Translations under genes and position numbers: made by a program | NCBI GenBank assembly: GCA_018335615.1 | Contig: JAGXRS010000138.1 | Coordinates: 1-6,147, forward strand | Length of the DNA: 6,147 nt | Origin: Hydrogenophaga sp. | GTDB lineage: Bacteria > Pseudomonadota > Gammaproteobacteria > Burkholderiales > Burkholderiaceae_C | Reading direction: 5' to 3' | Part shown: positions 1 through 5,064 of the stretch, one piece after another | Layout of the letters: every line of letters starts with the position of its first letter | How positions within the stretch are numbered: position 1 is the stretch's first letter | The notes under the pieces: model-generated | What the model was told of the DNA's origin: nothing | What the model saw: only the letters and a program-made list of their open reading frames with translations | Databases searched by the model: none

Positions 1-1532
1 ACGCCATGGCGGGTGAGCGCCTGCGCGGCATGCGCCGAGGCCTCGAAAAAGAAAGCCTGCGCGCCCAGCCCGACGGCCGCCTGGCCCTCACGCCGCACCC
101 CGCGGCGCTGGGCAGCGCGCTGACGCACCCGCACATCACCACCGATTACAGCGAATCGCAGCTGGAACTCATCACCGGCGTGCACGACAGCGTCGAGTCC
201 TGCCTGAGCCAGCTCACCGAGATCCACCAGTTCACCGTGCGCAGCCTGCGCGCGGCGGGCGATGAAATGCTGTGGGCTTCCAGCATGCCTTGCGGGCTGC
301 CCACCGACGAGACCATTCCGCTGGGCCGCTACGGCTCCAGCAACGTGGGCCGCGCCAAGAGCGTGTACCGCATGGGCCTGGGCCACCGCTACGGGCGGCG
401 CATGCAGACCATCTCGGGCATCCACTACAACTGGTCGCTGCCGGGTGTGGACAACGACGGTTACTTTGCCCTCATCCGCAACTTCCGCCGCCACGCTTTT
501 TTGCTGCTGACACTGTTCGGTGCGTCGCCGGCCGTGTGCTCGTCCTTCGTCGAAGGCCGGCAGCACGAACTGCAGAAACTCAGCGAGCGCACGCTCTACA
601 TGCCGCACGGCACATCGCTGCGCATGGGCCGCCTGGGTTACCAGAGCGAGGCGCAGGCCACGCTGGCGGTGAGCTACAACGGGCTCGAAGGCTACGCCGC
701 CTCGCTGCAGGACGCGCTCACCCGACCCTGGCCCGCGTACGAAGCCGTGGGCATCCGCAACCCGGGTGGCGACTACAACCAGCTCGCCACCACGCTGCTG
801 CAGATTGAAAACGAGTTCTACGGCACCATCCGCCCCAAGCGGGTGATTTTCCCCGGCGAGCGGCCCCTGCACGCGCTGCGCGAGCGCGGCGTCGAGTACA
901 TCGAGGTCCGGCTGATGGACCTGGACCCGTTCGAAACCATCGGCATCGGCGCGCGCACCCTGCGTTTTCTCGACGTGTTCCTGATGCACTGCCTGCTGGC
1001 CGACAGCCCGCCCGACACGCCCGAGGAAATCAGCGAACTGGCGCACAACCAGCACCTCACCGCCGCGCGCGGTCGCGAGCCGGGCCTGTGCCTGCAGCGG
1101 GGAGGCCAGAGCGTGCCCCTGGTGCAATGGGGTCAGGAGCTGATCGGACAACTGCAACCGATTGCCCACAGGCTGGACGCCACGCACGGTGGCAGCGCCC
1201 ACACCGAAGCGGTGGCGCATGCGCTGGCTGCGCTGCAGGCGCCCGACTCGCTGCCATCGGCGCGCGTGCTGCAACGCATGCACGCCGCGCACGACGACGC
1301 GTTTGTGGCGTTTGCTCGCGACCAGTCGCTGCAGACGCATGAGCGCTTGCTCTCGCTGCCCTGGAGCGCCAAGCAGCAGGCGCGCTACGAGGCCATGGCC
1401 GCGCAGTCGCTGGCCGATCAGCGCGCCATCGAGGCGGCCGACACCATGCCGTTCGAGATCTACCGGCAGGAGTACACCTCGCCTGCCCGACTGGGCCGCC
1501 CCCAGCTGCAGGCAGCCGCCCTGGCGGCCTGA
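1..1532 (+). CDS. gshA: Glutamate-cysteine ligase (gamma-glutamylcysteine synthetase), 5'-partial
   Basis: Catalyses the ATP-dependent joining of L-glutamate and L-cysteine, the first step of glutathione synthesis in the cytosol. The protein matches the E. coli-type GshA family along its whole length. Counting from the ATG at position 6, visible blocks are RGLEKESLR (residues 11-19), TTDYSESQLELITG (45-58), SMPC (93-96), the GSSNVGR and MQTISGIHYNWSLP blocks, LFGASPAVCSSF, QIENEFYGTIRPKR, YIEVRLMDLDPF and the terminal EAADTMPFEIY. From that ATG the protein is 508 residues. The RGLE(R/K)E block then sits about 13 residues closer to the N-terminus than in E. coli GshA, and the frame stays open to the window edge. 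The true start is therefore probably upstream of the window, though the ATG at 6 cannot be excluded. The gene ends in TGA at 1530-1532, and 88 bp separate it from the next gene on the same strand. Family assignment is very secure; only the start is uncertain. Confidence 0.95.
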   Translation, partial: AMAGERLRGMRRGLEKESLRAQPDGRLALTPHPAALGSALTHPHITTDYSESQLELITGVHDSVESCLSQLTEIHQFTVRSLRAAGDEMLWASSMPCGLPTDETIPLGRYGSSNVGRAKSVYRMGLGHRYGRRMQTISGIHYNWSLPGVDNDGYFALIRNFRRHAFLLLTLFGASPAVCSSFVEGRQHELQKLSERTLYMPHGTSLRMGRLGYQSEAQATLAVSYNGLEGYAASLQDALTRPWPAYEAVGIRNPGGDYNQLATTLLQIENEFYGTIRPKRVIFPGERPLHALRERGVEYIEVRLMDLDPFETIGIGARTLRFLDVFLMHCLLADSPPDTPEEISELAHNQHLTAARGREPGLCLQRGGQSVPLVQWGQELIGQLQPIAHRLDATHGGSAHTEAVAHALAALQAPDSLPSARVLQRMHAAHDDAFVAFARDQSLQTHERLLSLPWSAKQQARYEAMAAQSLADQRAIEAADTMPFEIYRQEYTSPARLGRPQLQAAALAA

Positions 1533-1620
1533 TCCGGCTCGGCGCCCGGCAGCGGCGTTACAAAGCGACACCCAGGCCGGGCGAGGGTGCCCACTAAGCT
1601 GCGGTTTTTCGGAGACCGTC

Positions 1621-2514
1621 ATGCACCGACTCACCGCCGCTGATTTCGAGCAGGAACTGCTGGTTCTGTTTGACGCCTATGTGCATGGCGAGATCGACCG
1701 GCGCAGCTTTCTCGACCGGGCCTCGCGGTTCGCCGTGGGTGGGCTGTCGGCCGCCGGCTTGCTGGCAGCGCTCAGCCCTCGGTTCGCTGCGGCCCAGGTC
1801 GTGCCGCCGGATGACATCCGCCTGCACACCGAGCGGGTCGATGTGCCCTCGCCATCGGGCCACGGTACCGTCAGGGCCTATGTGGCCCGGCCGGCGCACG
1901 GCGCTGCTCCATTGCCCGGTGTGCTCGTGGTGCATGAAAACCGCGGCCTGAACCCCCACATGGAAGATGTGACGCGCCGCCTGGCGCTTGAAGGCTATCT
2001 GGCCATGGCGCCCGATGCCCTGACGCCGCTGGGCGGCTACCCGGGCGACGAAGACCAGGCCCGCACCCTGTTCGCCCAGCTGGACCAGGCCAAGACCCGG
2101 GAGGACTTCCTCGCCGCCGCGGCAGCGCTCCCGCAACGCCCCCAATGCAATGGCAGCGTCGGTGTGGTGGGCTTCTGTTACGGCGGCGGCATGGCCCACC
2201 TGCTGGCCACCGAGGTACCGGATCTCGCGGCCGCGGTGTCCTTTTACGGCAACCACCCCCCCGTGCAGGACGCGGCCCGGGTCAAGGCGCCGCTGCTGAT
2301 CCATTTTGCCGCGGTGGACGAGCGCATCAACGCGGGCTGGCCCGCCTACGAAGCCGCGCTGAAGGCGGCGGGCGTGCGCCACACGGCCCACCTGTACGCG
2401 GGCACCCAGCACGGGTTCCACAACGACACCACGCCGCGCTTCGACGCCGCGGCGGCCGAGCTGGCCTGGCGGCGCACGCTGGCCTTCTTCAAGGAACACC
2501 TCAAACCAGCCTGA
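1621..2514 (+). CDS. Dienelactone hydrolase family protein with Tat-type signal peptide
   Basis: Predicted alpha/beta-hydrolase of 297 residues. The dienelactone hydrolase catalytic set is visible: HENRG with Glu106, nucleophile Cys186 in GFCYGGG, Asp233 in AAVDERIN and His264 in GTQHGFHN. A Cys nucleophile, rather than Ser, is typical of this family. The N-terminus carries a twin-arginine motif (DRRSFL, Arg27-Arg28), a hydrophobic stretch (about 37-51) and a likely cleavage site after AAA58. Export by the Tat pathway is therefore predicted, with about 26 residues ahead of the arginines. The resemblance is closest to the YghX-like branch, including the QHGFHNDTTPRFD block near the C-terminus. 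The true substrate is unknown, and a role in chloroaromatic breakdown should not be assumed. The ATG at 1621 is supported by GGAG at 1611-1614, six bases upstream. The gene runs convergently into the ferredoxin gene, with only 4 bp between the two stop codons. Confidence 0.9.
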   Translation: MHRLTAADFEQELLVLFDAYVHGEIDRRSFLDRASRFAVGGLSAAGLLAALSPRFAAAQVVPPDDIRLHTERVDVPSPSGHGTVRAYVARPAHGAAPLPGVLVVHENRGLNPHMEDVTRRLALEGYLAMAPDALTPLGGYPGDEDQARTLFAQLDQAKTREDFLAAAAALPQRPQCNGSVGVVGFCYGGGMAHLLATEVPDLAAAVSFYGNHPPVQDAARVKAPLLIHFAAVDERINAGWPAYEAALKAAGVRHTAHLYAGTQHGFHNDTTPRFDAAAAELAWRRTLAFFKEHLKPA

Positions 2515-2524
2515 TCCCTCAGGC
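2509..2524. terminator. Palindrome spanning both stop codons of convergent genes
   Basis: GCCTGA (2509-2514), a TCCC loop and TCAGGC (2519-2524) form a perfect 6-bp stem with a 4-base loop. The arms are the final Ala codon plus TGA stop of the hydrolase gene and, on the other strand, of the ferredoxin gene. It could act as a weak bidirectional terminator or 3'-end hairpin. There is no T-tract on either side, so intrinsic termination is doubtful. The symmetry may simply follow from both genes ending in GCC TGA. Confidence 0.35.
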
Positions 2525-2854
2525 CTCCGCAGGTGCCAGCACCACCGACGTGACGGGGCAGGCCACACAGGGCAGCACATGGCCACCGGCCTTCTCTTCG
2601 GGCAACAGGCCGGGCCAGGGCACCGTGTAGCGCACCTCGCCCGCCAGCAGCCGGCCGATGCAGGTCCGGCAGCTGCCGTTGCGACAGGATACGGGCCACA
2701 TCACCCCGGCCGCGTCCAGCGCCGCCCAGATCGTCTGGTCGGGGCGCACCCCCACGGTGCGACCGGACGGGTGCAGGCGAATGCTCAGCGCACGGGGCTG
2801 GTCGGCGGGGCTGGGCAGGCCGTTGGGCACGCTTTCATCTGGTTCAATGGTCAT
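2519..2854 (-). CDS. Plant-type [2Fe-2S] ferredoxin
   Basis: A small 111-residue electron carrier. The plant-type [2Fe-2S] ligand pattern is clear: Cys57-x4-Cys62-x2-Cys65 (CRNGSCRTC), followed by the fourth ligand, probably Cys96 in LPCVAC. The beta-grasp context fits, with SIRLHPSGRTVGVRPDQTIWAALDAAG preceding the cluster loop. The N-terminal 20 or so residues are acidic and Pro-rich and are not part of the fold. The partner reductase or oxygenase cannot be told from this window. The ATG at 2854 is chosen because a GAGGG ribosome-binding sequence lies on the minus strand at 2864-2860, five bases upstream. The frame is open to an ATG at 2920, but that 22-residue extension is basic, lies across the ribosome-binding site and a hairpin, and is unlike a ferredoxin. 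The gene converges on the hydrolase and diverges from ylqF across a 432-bp region. Confidence 0.9.
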   Translation of the reverse strand: MTIEPDESVPNGLPSPADQPRALSIRLHPSGRTVGVRPDQTIWAALDAAGVMWPVSCRNGSCRTCIGRLLAGEVRYTVPWPGLLPEEKAGGHVLPCVACPVTSVVLAPAEA

Positions 2855-2877
2855 GTAATCCCTCGTTTTCCTTCTTT

Positions 2878-2894
2878 TGCCTGTTTGACAGGCA
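2878..2894. repeat. Inverted repeat in the ferredoxin leader
   Basis: TGCCTGT (2878-2884) and ACAGGCA (2888-2894) are perfect 7-bp arms around a 3-base spacer. The repeat lies 23 bp upstream of the ferredoxin start codon and just upstream of its ribosome-binding sequence. It could be a protein operator or, if transcribed, a leader hairpin near the ribosome-binding site. No U-tract follows it on the minus strand, so it does not look like a terminator. Confidence 0.45.
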
Positions 2895-2937
2895 GTTTGT
2901 AGCCGCACCTTACAGATCAACGACTTGCGACAGTCTT

Positions 2938-2953
2938 ACAGGGAAAACCCTGT
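2938..2953. repeat. Inverted repeat ACAGGG-AAAA-CCCTGT
   Basis: A perfect 6-bp inverted repeat around AAAA. Its right arm overlaps a second palindrome, CTGTGT-N5-ACACAG (2950-2966), and the first DnaA box starts 2 bp further on. It belongs to the cluster of symmetrical elements in the ferredoxin-ylqF intergenic region. The binding protein is unknown. Confidence 0.45.
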
Positions 2954-2954
2954 G

Positions 2955-2963
2955 TTATGCACA
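2955..2963 (+). promoter_or_regulatory. DnaA box (TTATGCACA)
   Basis: A perfect match to the DnaA-box consensus TTATNCACA. It is the leftmost of three in this intergenic region, all on the plus strand, and the first nine bases of copy A of the 35-bp compound repeat. It is also embedded in the palindrome CTGTGT-N5-ACACAG (2950-2966). Confidence 0.65.
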
Positions 2964-2989
2964 CAGTTGTCCCAGATTTCGAGGGACAA
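2955..2989 (+). repeat. 35-bp compound repeat, copy A
   Basis: Geometry is TTATGCACA, 3 bases, TTGTCC, 8 bases, GAGGGACAA. The same blocks with exactly the same spacings recur at 3127-3161, a 172-bp offset. All 24 bases in the three blocks are identical in both copies, while only 2 of the 11 spacer bases match, which suggests the blocks are selected as binding sites. TTGTCCC (2967-2973) and GGGACAA (2983-2989) are also a perfect 7-bp inverted repeat with a 9-bp spacer. Confidence 0.65.
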
Positions 2990-2996
2990 ATCGGTG

Positions 2997-3005
2997 TTAT
3001 CCACA
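2997..3005 (+). promoter_or_regulatory. DnaA box (TTATCCACA)
   Basis: A perfect match to the strongest DnaA-box form, TTATCCACA. It starts 42 bp after the first box and has the same orientation, that is, about four helical turns away. It lies about 50 bp to the left of the AT-rich stretch and lacks the TTGTCC partner seen with the other two boxes. Confidence 0.65.
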
Positions 3006-3053
3006 GCCGCGGCGGGTTCGGAAAGGTCTGTCTGTCGGGGTGCCGGGGCTGCC

Positions 3054-3103
3054 TATTTTTTTGGCAATCTATAAATTGTCTATATGAATCAAACGGTTAT
3101 ATT
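3054..3103. other. AT-rich stretch, possible DNA-unwinding element
   Basis: 39 of 50 bases are A or T (78%) in an otherwise strongly GC-rich window. It begins with a run of seven T at 3056-3062. It lies between DnaA boxes at 2997 and 3127, the arrangement expected of a duplex-unwinding region. AT-rich promoter DNA would look similar, so the assignment is tentative. Confidence 0.4.
3061..3088 (+). promoter_or_regulatory. Candidate sigma70 promoter towards ylqF
   Basis: TTGGCA (3061-3066, five of six to TTGACA), a 16-bp spacer, and TATGAA (3083-3088, four of six to TATAAT). It points at ylqF with a leader of about 190 bases that would contain the third DnaA box and copy B of the compound repeat. 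The match is modest and could arise from base composition alone. Confidence 0.25.
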
Positions 3104-3109
3104 GACCGT
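3093..3109. repeat. Inverted repeat ACGGT-N7-ACCGT
   Basis: Perfect 5-bp arms at 3093-3097 and 3105-3109 around an AT-rich 7-bp spacer, at the right edge of the AT-rich stretch. The size and spacing suit a dimeric repressor or activator operator, but no regulator can be named. Confidence 0.35.
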
Positions 3110-3126
3110 ACAGGACTTGCCTCGAC

Positions 3127-3135
3127 TTATGCACA
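3127..3135 (+). promoter_or_regulatory. DnaA box (TTATGCACA)
   Basis: The third perfect TTATNCACA box, identical to the box at 2955-2963 and in the same orientation. It flanks the AT-rich stretch on its right side and opens copy B of the compound repeat. Confidence 0.65.
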
Positions 3136-3161
3136 GCTTTGTCCAGTGTTGTGAGGGACAA
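3127..3161 (+). repeat. 35-bp compound repeat, copy B
   Basis: Same architecture as copy A: TTATGCACA, 3 bases, TTGTCC (3139-3144), 8 bases, GAGGGACAA (3153-3161). Here the GGGACAA arm is used a second time: GGGACAA (3155-3161), one base, TTGTCCC (3163-3169) is a perfect 15-bp palindrome. The DnaA-box half and the GGACAA/TTGTCC half could be sites for two different proteins. Confidence 0.65.
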
Positions 3162-3169
3162 CTTGTCCC
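3155..3169. repeat. Palindrome GGGACAA-N-TTGTCCC
   Basis: Perfect 7-bp arms around one base. It uses the same GGGACAA/TTGTCCC words as the inverted repeat at 2967-2989, but inside-out and closely spaced. It lies about 120 bp upstream of ylqF and resembles an operator for a dimeric regulator. Confidence 0.45.
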
Positions 3170-3286
3170 CGAACGGGTTTCAAGCGGCGCCACCGGGCGA
3201 CGCCCTCGGTTGGACGCAAGGCACAATCCCTGTTCACGCGCGGCAGCTGCCACGACCCCCGCCAGACCTGAAAGAACGTTTTCCCG

Positions 3287-4231
3287 ATGAGCATCCAGTG
3301 GTTTCCCGGGCACATGCACCTCACGCGCAAGGCCATCACCGAGCGTGTGAAAGAGATCGACGTCGTCATTGAAATGCTCGACGCGCGCCTGCCCGGCTCC
3401 AGCGCCAACCCGTTGCTGGCCGAGCTCACCGCCGGCAAACCCACGCTGAAGGTGGTCAACAAGCAGGACATGGCCGACCCCGTGCGCACCCAGGCGTGGC
3501 TGGCCCACTACAACGCCCAGTCGAACACCCGCGCCATCGCACTCGACGCCAGCGTCACCGCGCCCGCCCGCGCCATCATCGCCGCCTGCTTTGAGTTGGC
3601 GCCCAACCGCGGCGGCATGGTCAAGCCCATGCGGGTGCTGATCTGCGGCATTCCCAACGTGGGCAAGTCCACGCTCATCAACACGCTCATGGGCAAGCGC
3701 GCGGCCAAGACCGGCGACGAAGCCGGCATCACCCGCAGCGAATCGCGCCTGGCCCTGGCCGACGACTTCTACCTGTACGACACGCCGGGCATGCTCTGGC
3801 CGCGCATCGTGGTGCCCGAGAGCGGCTTCAACCTGGCGGCCAGCGGCGCCGTGGGCCGCAACGCCTACGACGACCAGGAGGTGGCGCTGGAACTGCTGGC
3901 CAAACTCAAGGTGGCGTACCCGGCCCTGCTGGAAGCGCGCTACAAGCTGGGCCTGGCCGACGAAGCCATTGCGGCCCTGCCGGACGAAGGCGTGATGGAG
4001 GCCATCGCCCGCAAGCGCGGCGCCATTGCTTCGGGCGGGCACATCAACTGGCAGAAGGCCGCCGAGCTGGTGATCGCCGACTTCCGCAGCAACGCCATCG
4101 GCCGCATCACCCTGGAGACGCCCGAGATGTTCCAGCAGTGGCTCAGTGCCGGCCTGAAGGCCGACGCCGAGCGCCAGGGGCGCAAGCAGGCGCGCAGCAA
4201 CAAGCCGCGCAAGCCCGACCGCCGCCGCTGA
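3287..4231 (+). CDS. ylqF: Ribosome biogenesis GTPase YlqF/RbgA family
   Basis: Circularly permuted GTPase expected to act in late assembly of the 50S ribosomal subunit in the cytosol, by analogy with B. subtilis RbgA. The N-terminus IQWFPGHM (residues 3-10) is a hallmark of the family. GTPase motifs occur in permuted order: G4 NKQD at 58-61, G5-like DAS at 87-89, G1 P-loop GIPNVGKS at 121-128, G2 Thr149 in AGITRS, and G3 DTPG at 165-168. The helical C-terminal domain includes KRGAIASGGHINWQKAAE. The last 20 residues are very basic (KPRKPDRRR), which suits RNA contact. It has 314 residues, slightly longer than RbgA owing to this tail. The start at 3287 is fixed by the conserved MSIQWFPGH opening; the ribosome-binding site is weak (GAAAGAA, 3270-3276). 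No rnhB lies beside it, although the two are often linked in Firmicutes. Confidence 0.95.
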   Translation: MSIQWFPGHMHLTRKAITERVKEIDVVIEMLDARLPGSSANPLLAELTAGKPTLKVVNKQDMADPVRTQAWLAHYNAQSNTRAIALDASVTAPARAIIAACFELAPNRGGMVKPMRVLICGIPNVGKSTLINTLMGKRAAKTGDEAGITRSESRLALADDFYLYDTPGMLWPRIVVPESGFNLAASGAVGRNAYDDQEVALELLAKLKVAYPALLEARYKLGLADEAIAALPDEGVMEAIARKRGAIASGGHINWQKAAELVIADFRSNAIGRITLETPEMFQQWLSAGLKADAERQGRKQARSNKPRKPDRRR

Positions 4232-4294
4232 CCGGCTGCAGCCGCCCCGACGTTTTCCACCCATCCCGCCGGGCGCCCGAGGCCGCCGCGCGGG

Positions 4295-4308
4295 TTGACA
4301 CGCGTCAA
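4295..4308. promoter_or_regulatory. FNR/CRP-family-like palindrome TTGAC-N4-GTCAA
   Basis: Perfect 5-bp arms around four bases, keeping the TTGA-N6-TCAA core of FNR/Anr/FixK-type sites (consensus TTGAT-N4-ATCAA). Its centre is at 4301.5. A weak extended -10, TGT followed by GAACAT (4331-4336), lies where a class II activator centred near -41.5 would place it, giving a start near 4343 and a leader of roughly 23 bases for the oxidoreductase gene. The first six bases also read TTGACA, but no good -10 lies 16-18 bp downstream of that. Activation by an oxygen- or redox-sensing regulator is inferred from site shape only. Confidence 0.4.
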
Positions 4309-4365
4309 AACGCCTGACGGGGTGCTGTGTGAACATGAAGCCATCTGTCACACCGGGCCTTCACC

Positions 4366-4971
4366 ATGAACACCCACACCGCTGTTTCGCGCCGCGTCCT
4401 GCTGATCGAGGGACACCCCGACGCGTCCACCCGGCGCCTCAACCATGTGCTCGCCGACGCCTATGCCGAGGGGGCCAGGGCGGCGGGGCATGAGTTGCGG
4501 CGGCTGGCCGTGGCCTCGCTGGATTTCCCCCTGCTCAGGAGCCCGCACGACTGGCAGCACGGCACCGTGCCCCCGTCGCTGCAGGGGGCGCAGGACGACA
4601 TCGCCTGGGCCCAGCATGTGGTGATTTTTTTCCCGCTCTGGCTGGGCGACATGCCGGCGCTGCTCAAGGGTTTTCTCGAGCAGGTGGCGCGGCCCGGTTT
4701 CGCGTTCGGGCCGGAAGGGGGCAACCCGTTCGGCCGCAAGGGGCTCCAGGGCCGTTCGGCCCGGGTGGTCGTGACCATGGGCATGCCGGCGCTGGTTTAC
4801 CGCTGGTACTTCCGCGCCCACAGCCTGAAGGCCCTGGAGCGCAACATCCTGGGTTTTGTGGGCTTCGGGCCCATCCACGAGACGCTGGTGGGCATGGTGG
4901 ACAAGCTGGGCGACAAGGGCGTGGCCCAGTGGCAGGCCAAGCTGCGCAAGCTGGGCCGCCAGGCGGACTGA
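4366..4971 (+). CDS. NAD(P)H-dependent oxidoreductase, flavodoxin-fold quinone reductase type
   Basis: A 201-residue protein of the Flavodoxin_2 family, which contains NAD(P)H:quinone oxidoreductases such as MdaB and KefF-like proteins. These use FMN or FAD to pass two electrons to quinones or similar acceptors. Visible features are the first beta strand and flavin phosphate loop, RVLLIEGHPDASTRRLNHVL (about residues 10-29), then HVVIFFPLWLGDMPALLKGFLEQV (the family's FPLWW-like block). A region around RVVVTMGMPALVYRWYF follows in place of the usual TTGG-type motif. No signal peptide or membrane segment is seen. The ATG at 4366 gives the expected family N-terminus, though no clear ribosome-binding sequence precedes it. 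An FNR-like palindrome lies about 60 bp upstream. It is 134 bp after ylqF and probably transcribed separately. Electron acceptor and exact subfamily are not resolvable here. Confidence 0.88.
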   Translation: MNTHTAVSRRVLLIEGHPDASTRRLNHVLADAYAEGARAAGHELRRLAVASLDFPLLRSPHDWQHGTVPPSLQGAQDDIAWAQHVVIFFPLWLGDMPALLKGFLEQVARPGFAFGPEGGNPFGRKGLQGRSARVVVTMGMPALVYRWYFRAHSLKALERNILGFVGFGPIHETLVGMVDKLGDKGVAQWQAKLRKLGRQAD

Positions 4972-5011
4972 CCACCGCCGTGTGCGCTGGCCGGGGGCGT
5001 GTGTGAGGGCT

Positions 5012-5059
5012 GAGGGCGCGATGGTGGTTGAGTGCTTCGGTCCTCAACCCTCGCGCCTC
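5012..5059. terminator. Long hairpin with cUUCGg loop between convergent genes
   Basis: Between the oxidoreductase stop (4971) and the DUF427 stop (5065). The inner stem is GGTTGAG (5026-5032) with CTCAACC (5043-5049), capped by a loop containing CTTCGG (5035-5040), an exceptionally stable tetraloop in RNA. An outer stem pairs GCGCGA (5016-5021) with TCGCGC (5051-5056), then GAG (5012-5014) with CTC (5057-5059) across a one-base bulge at 5015. The position suits a shared transcript end. No T-tract follows on either strand, so it may stabilise 3' ends or need a factor rather than act as a classical intrinsic terminator. The cUUCGg loop forms only in the plus-strand transcript. Confidence 0.55.
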
Positions 5060-5064
5060 AAGCG

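Noticed and set aside
1533..1620. Promoter for the hydrolase in the gap after gshA (TTACAA at 1558, TAAGCT at 1595)
   Set aside because: The two hexamers are 31 bp apart, far outside sigma70 spacing, and no better pair was found; only the ribosome-binding site at 1611-1614 is convincing.
1594..2586. Minus-strand open frame of 330 codons
   Set aside because: Antisense to the dienelactone hydrolase gene and overlapping the ferredoxin 3' end; no family resemblance.
2855..2920. N-terminal extension of the ferredoxin to an ATG at 2920
   Set aside because: It would translate through the ribosome-binding sequence and the 2878-2894 palindrome, gives a basic stretch unlike ferredoxins, and the ATG at 2854 has a well-spaced GAGGG.
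2950..2966. LexA/SOS-box-like palindrome CTGTGT-N5-ACACAG
   Set aside because: The CTGT and ACAG half-sites are nine bases apart, not the eight required by the LexA consensus, and the inner sequence is better explained by the DnaA box it contains.
3044..3062. Run of seven T after a GC-rich stretch as an intrinsic terminator
   Set aside because: No stable stem precedes the T run, and no plus-strand gene lies upstream that would need to end there.
4232..4294. Terminator for ylqF based on CGGCTGCAGCCG (4233-4244)
   Set aside because: The palindrome has no loop and no T-tract, and the following GC-rich sequence gives no clear stem.
3089..4351. Long minus-strand open frame of 420 codons
   Set aside because: Antisense to ylqF, whose protein motifs are unambiguous; composition is a Gly/Ala/Arg/Val-rich shadow pattern.
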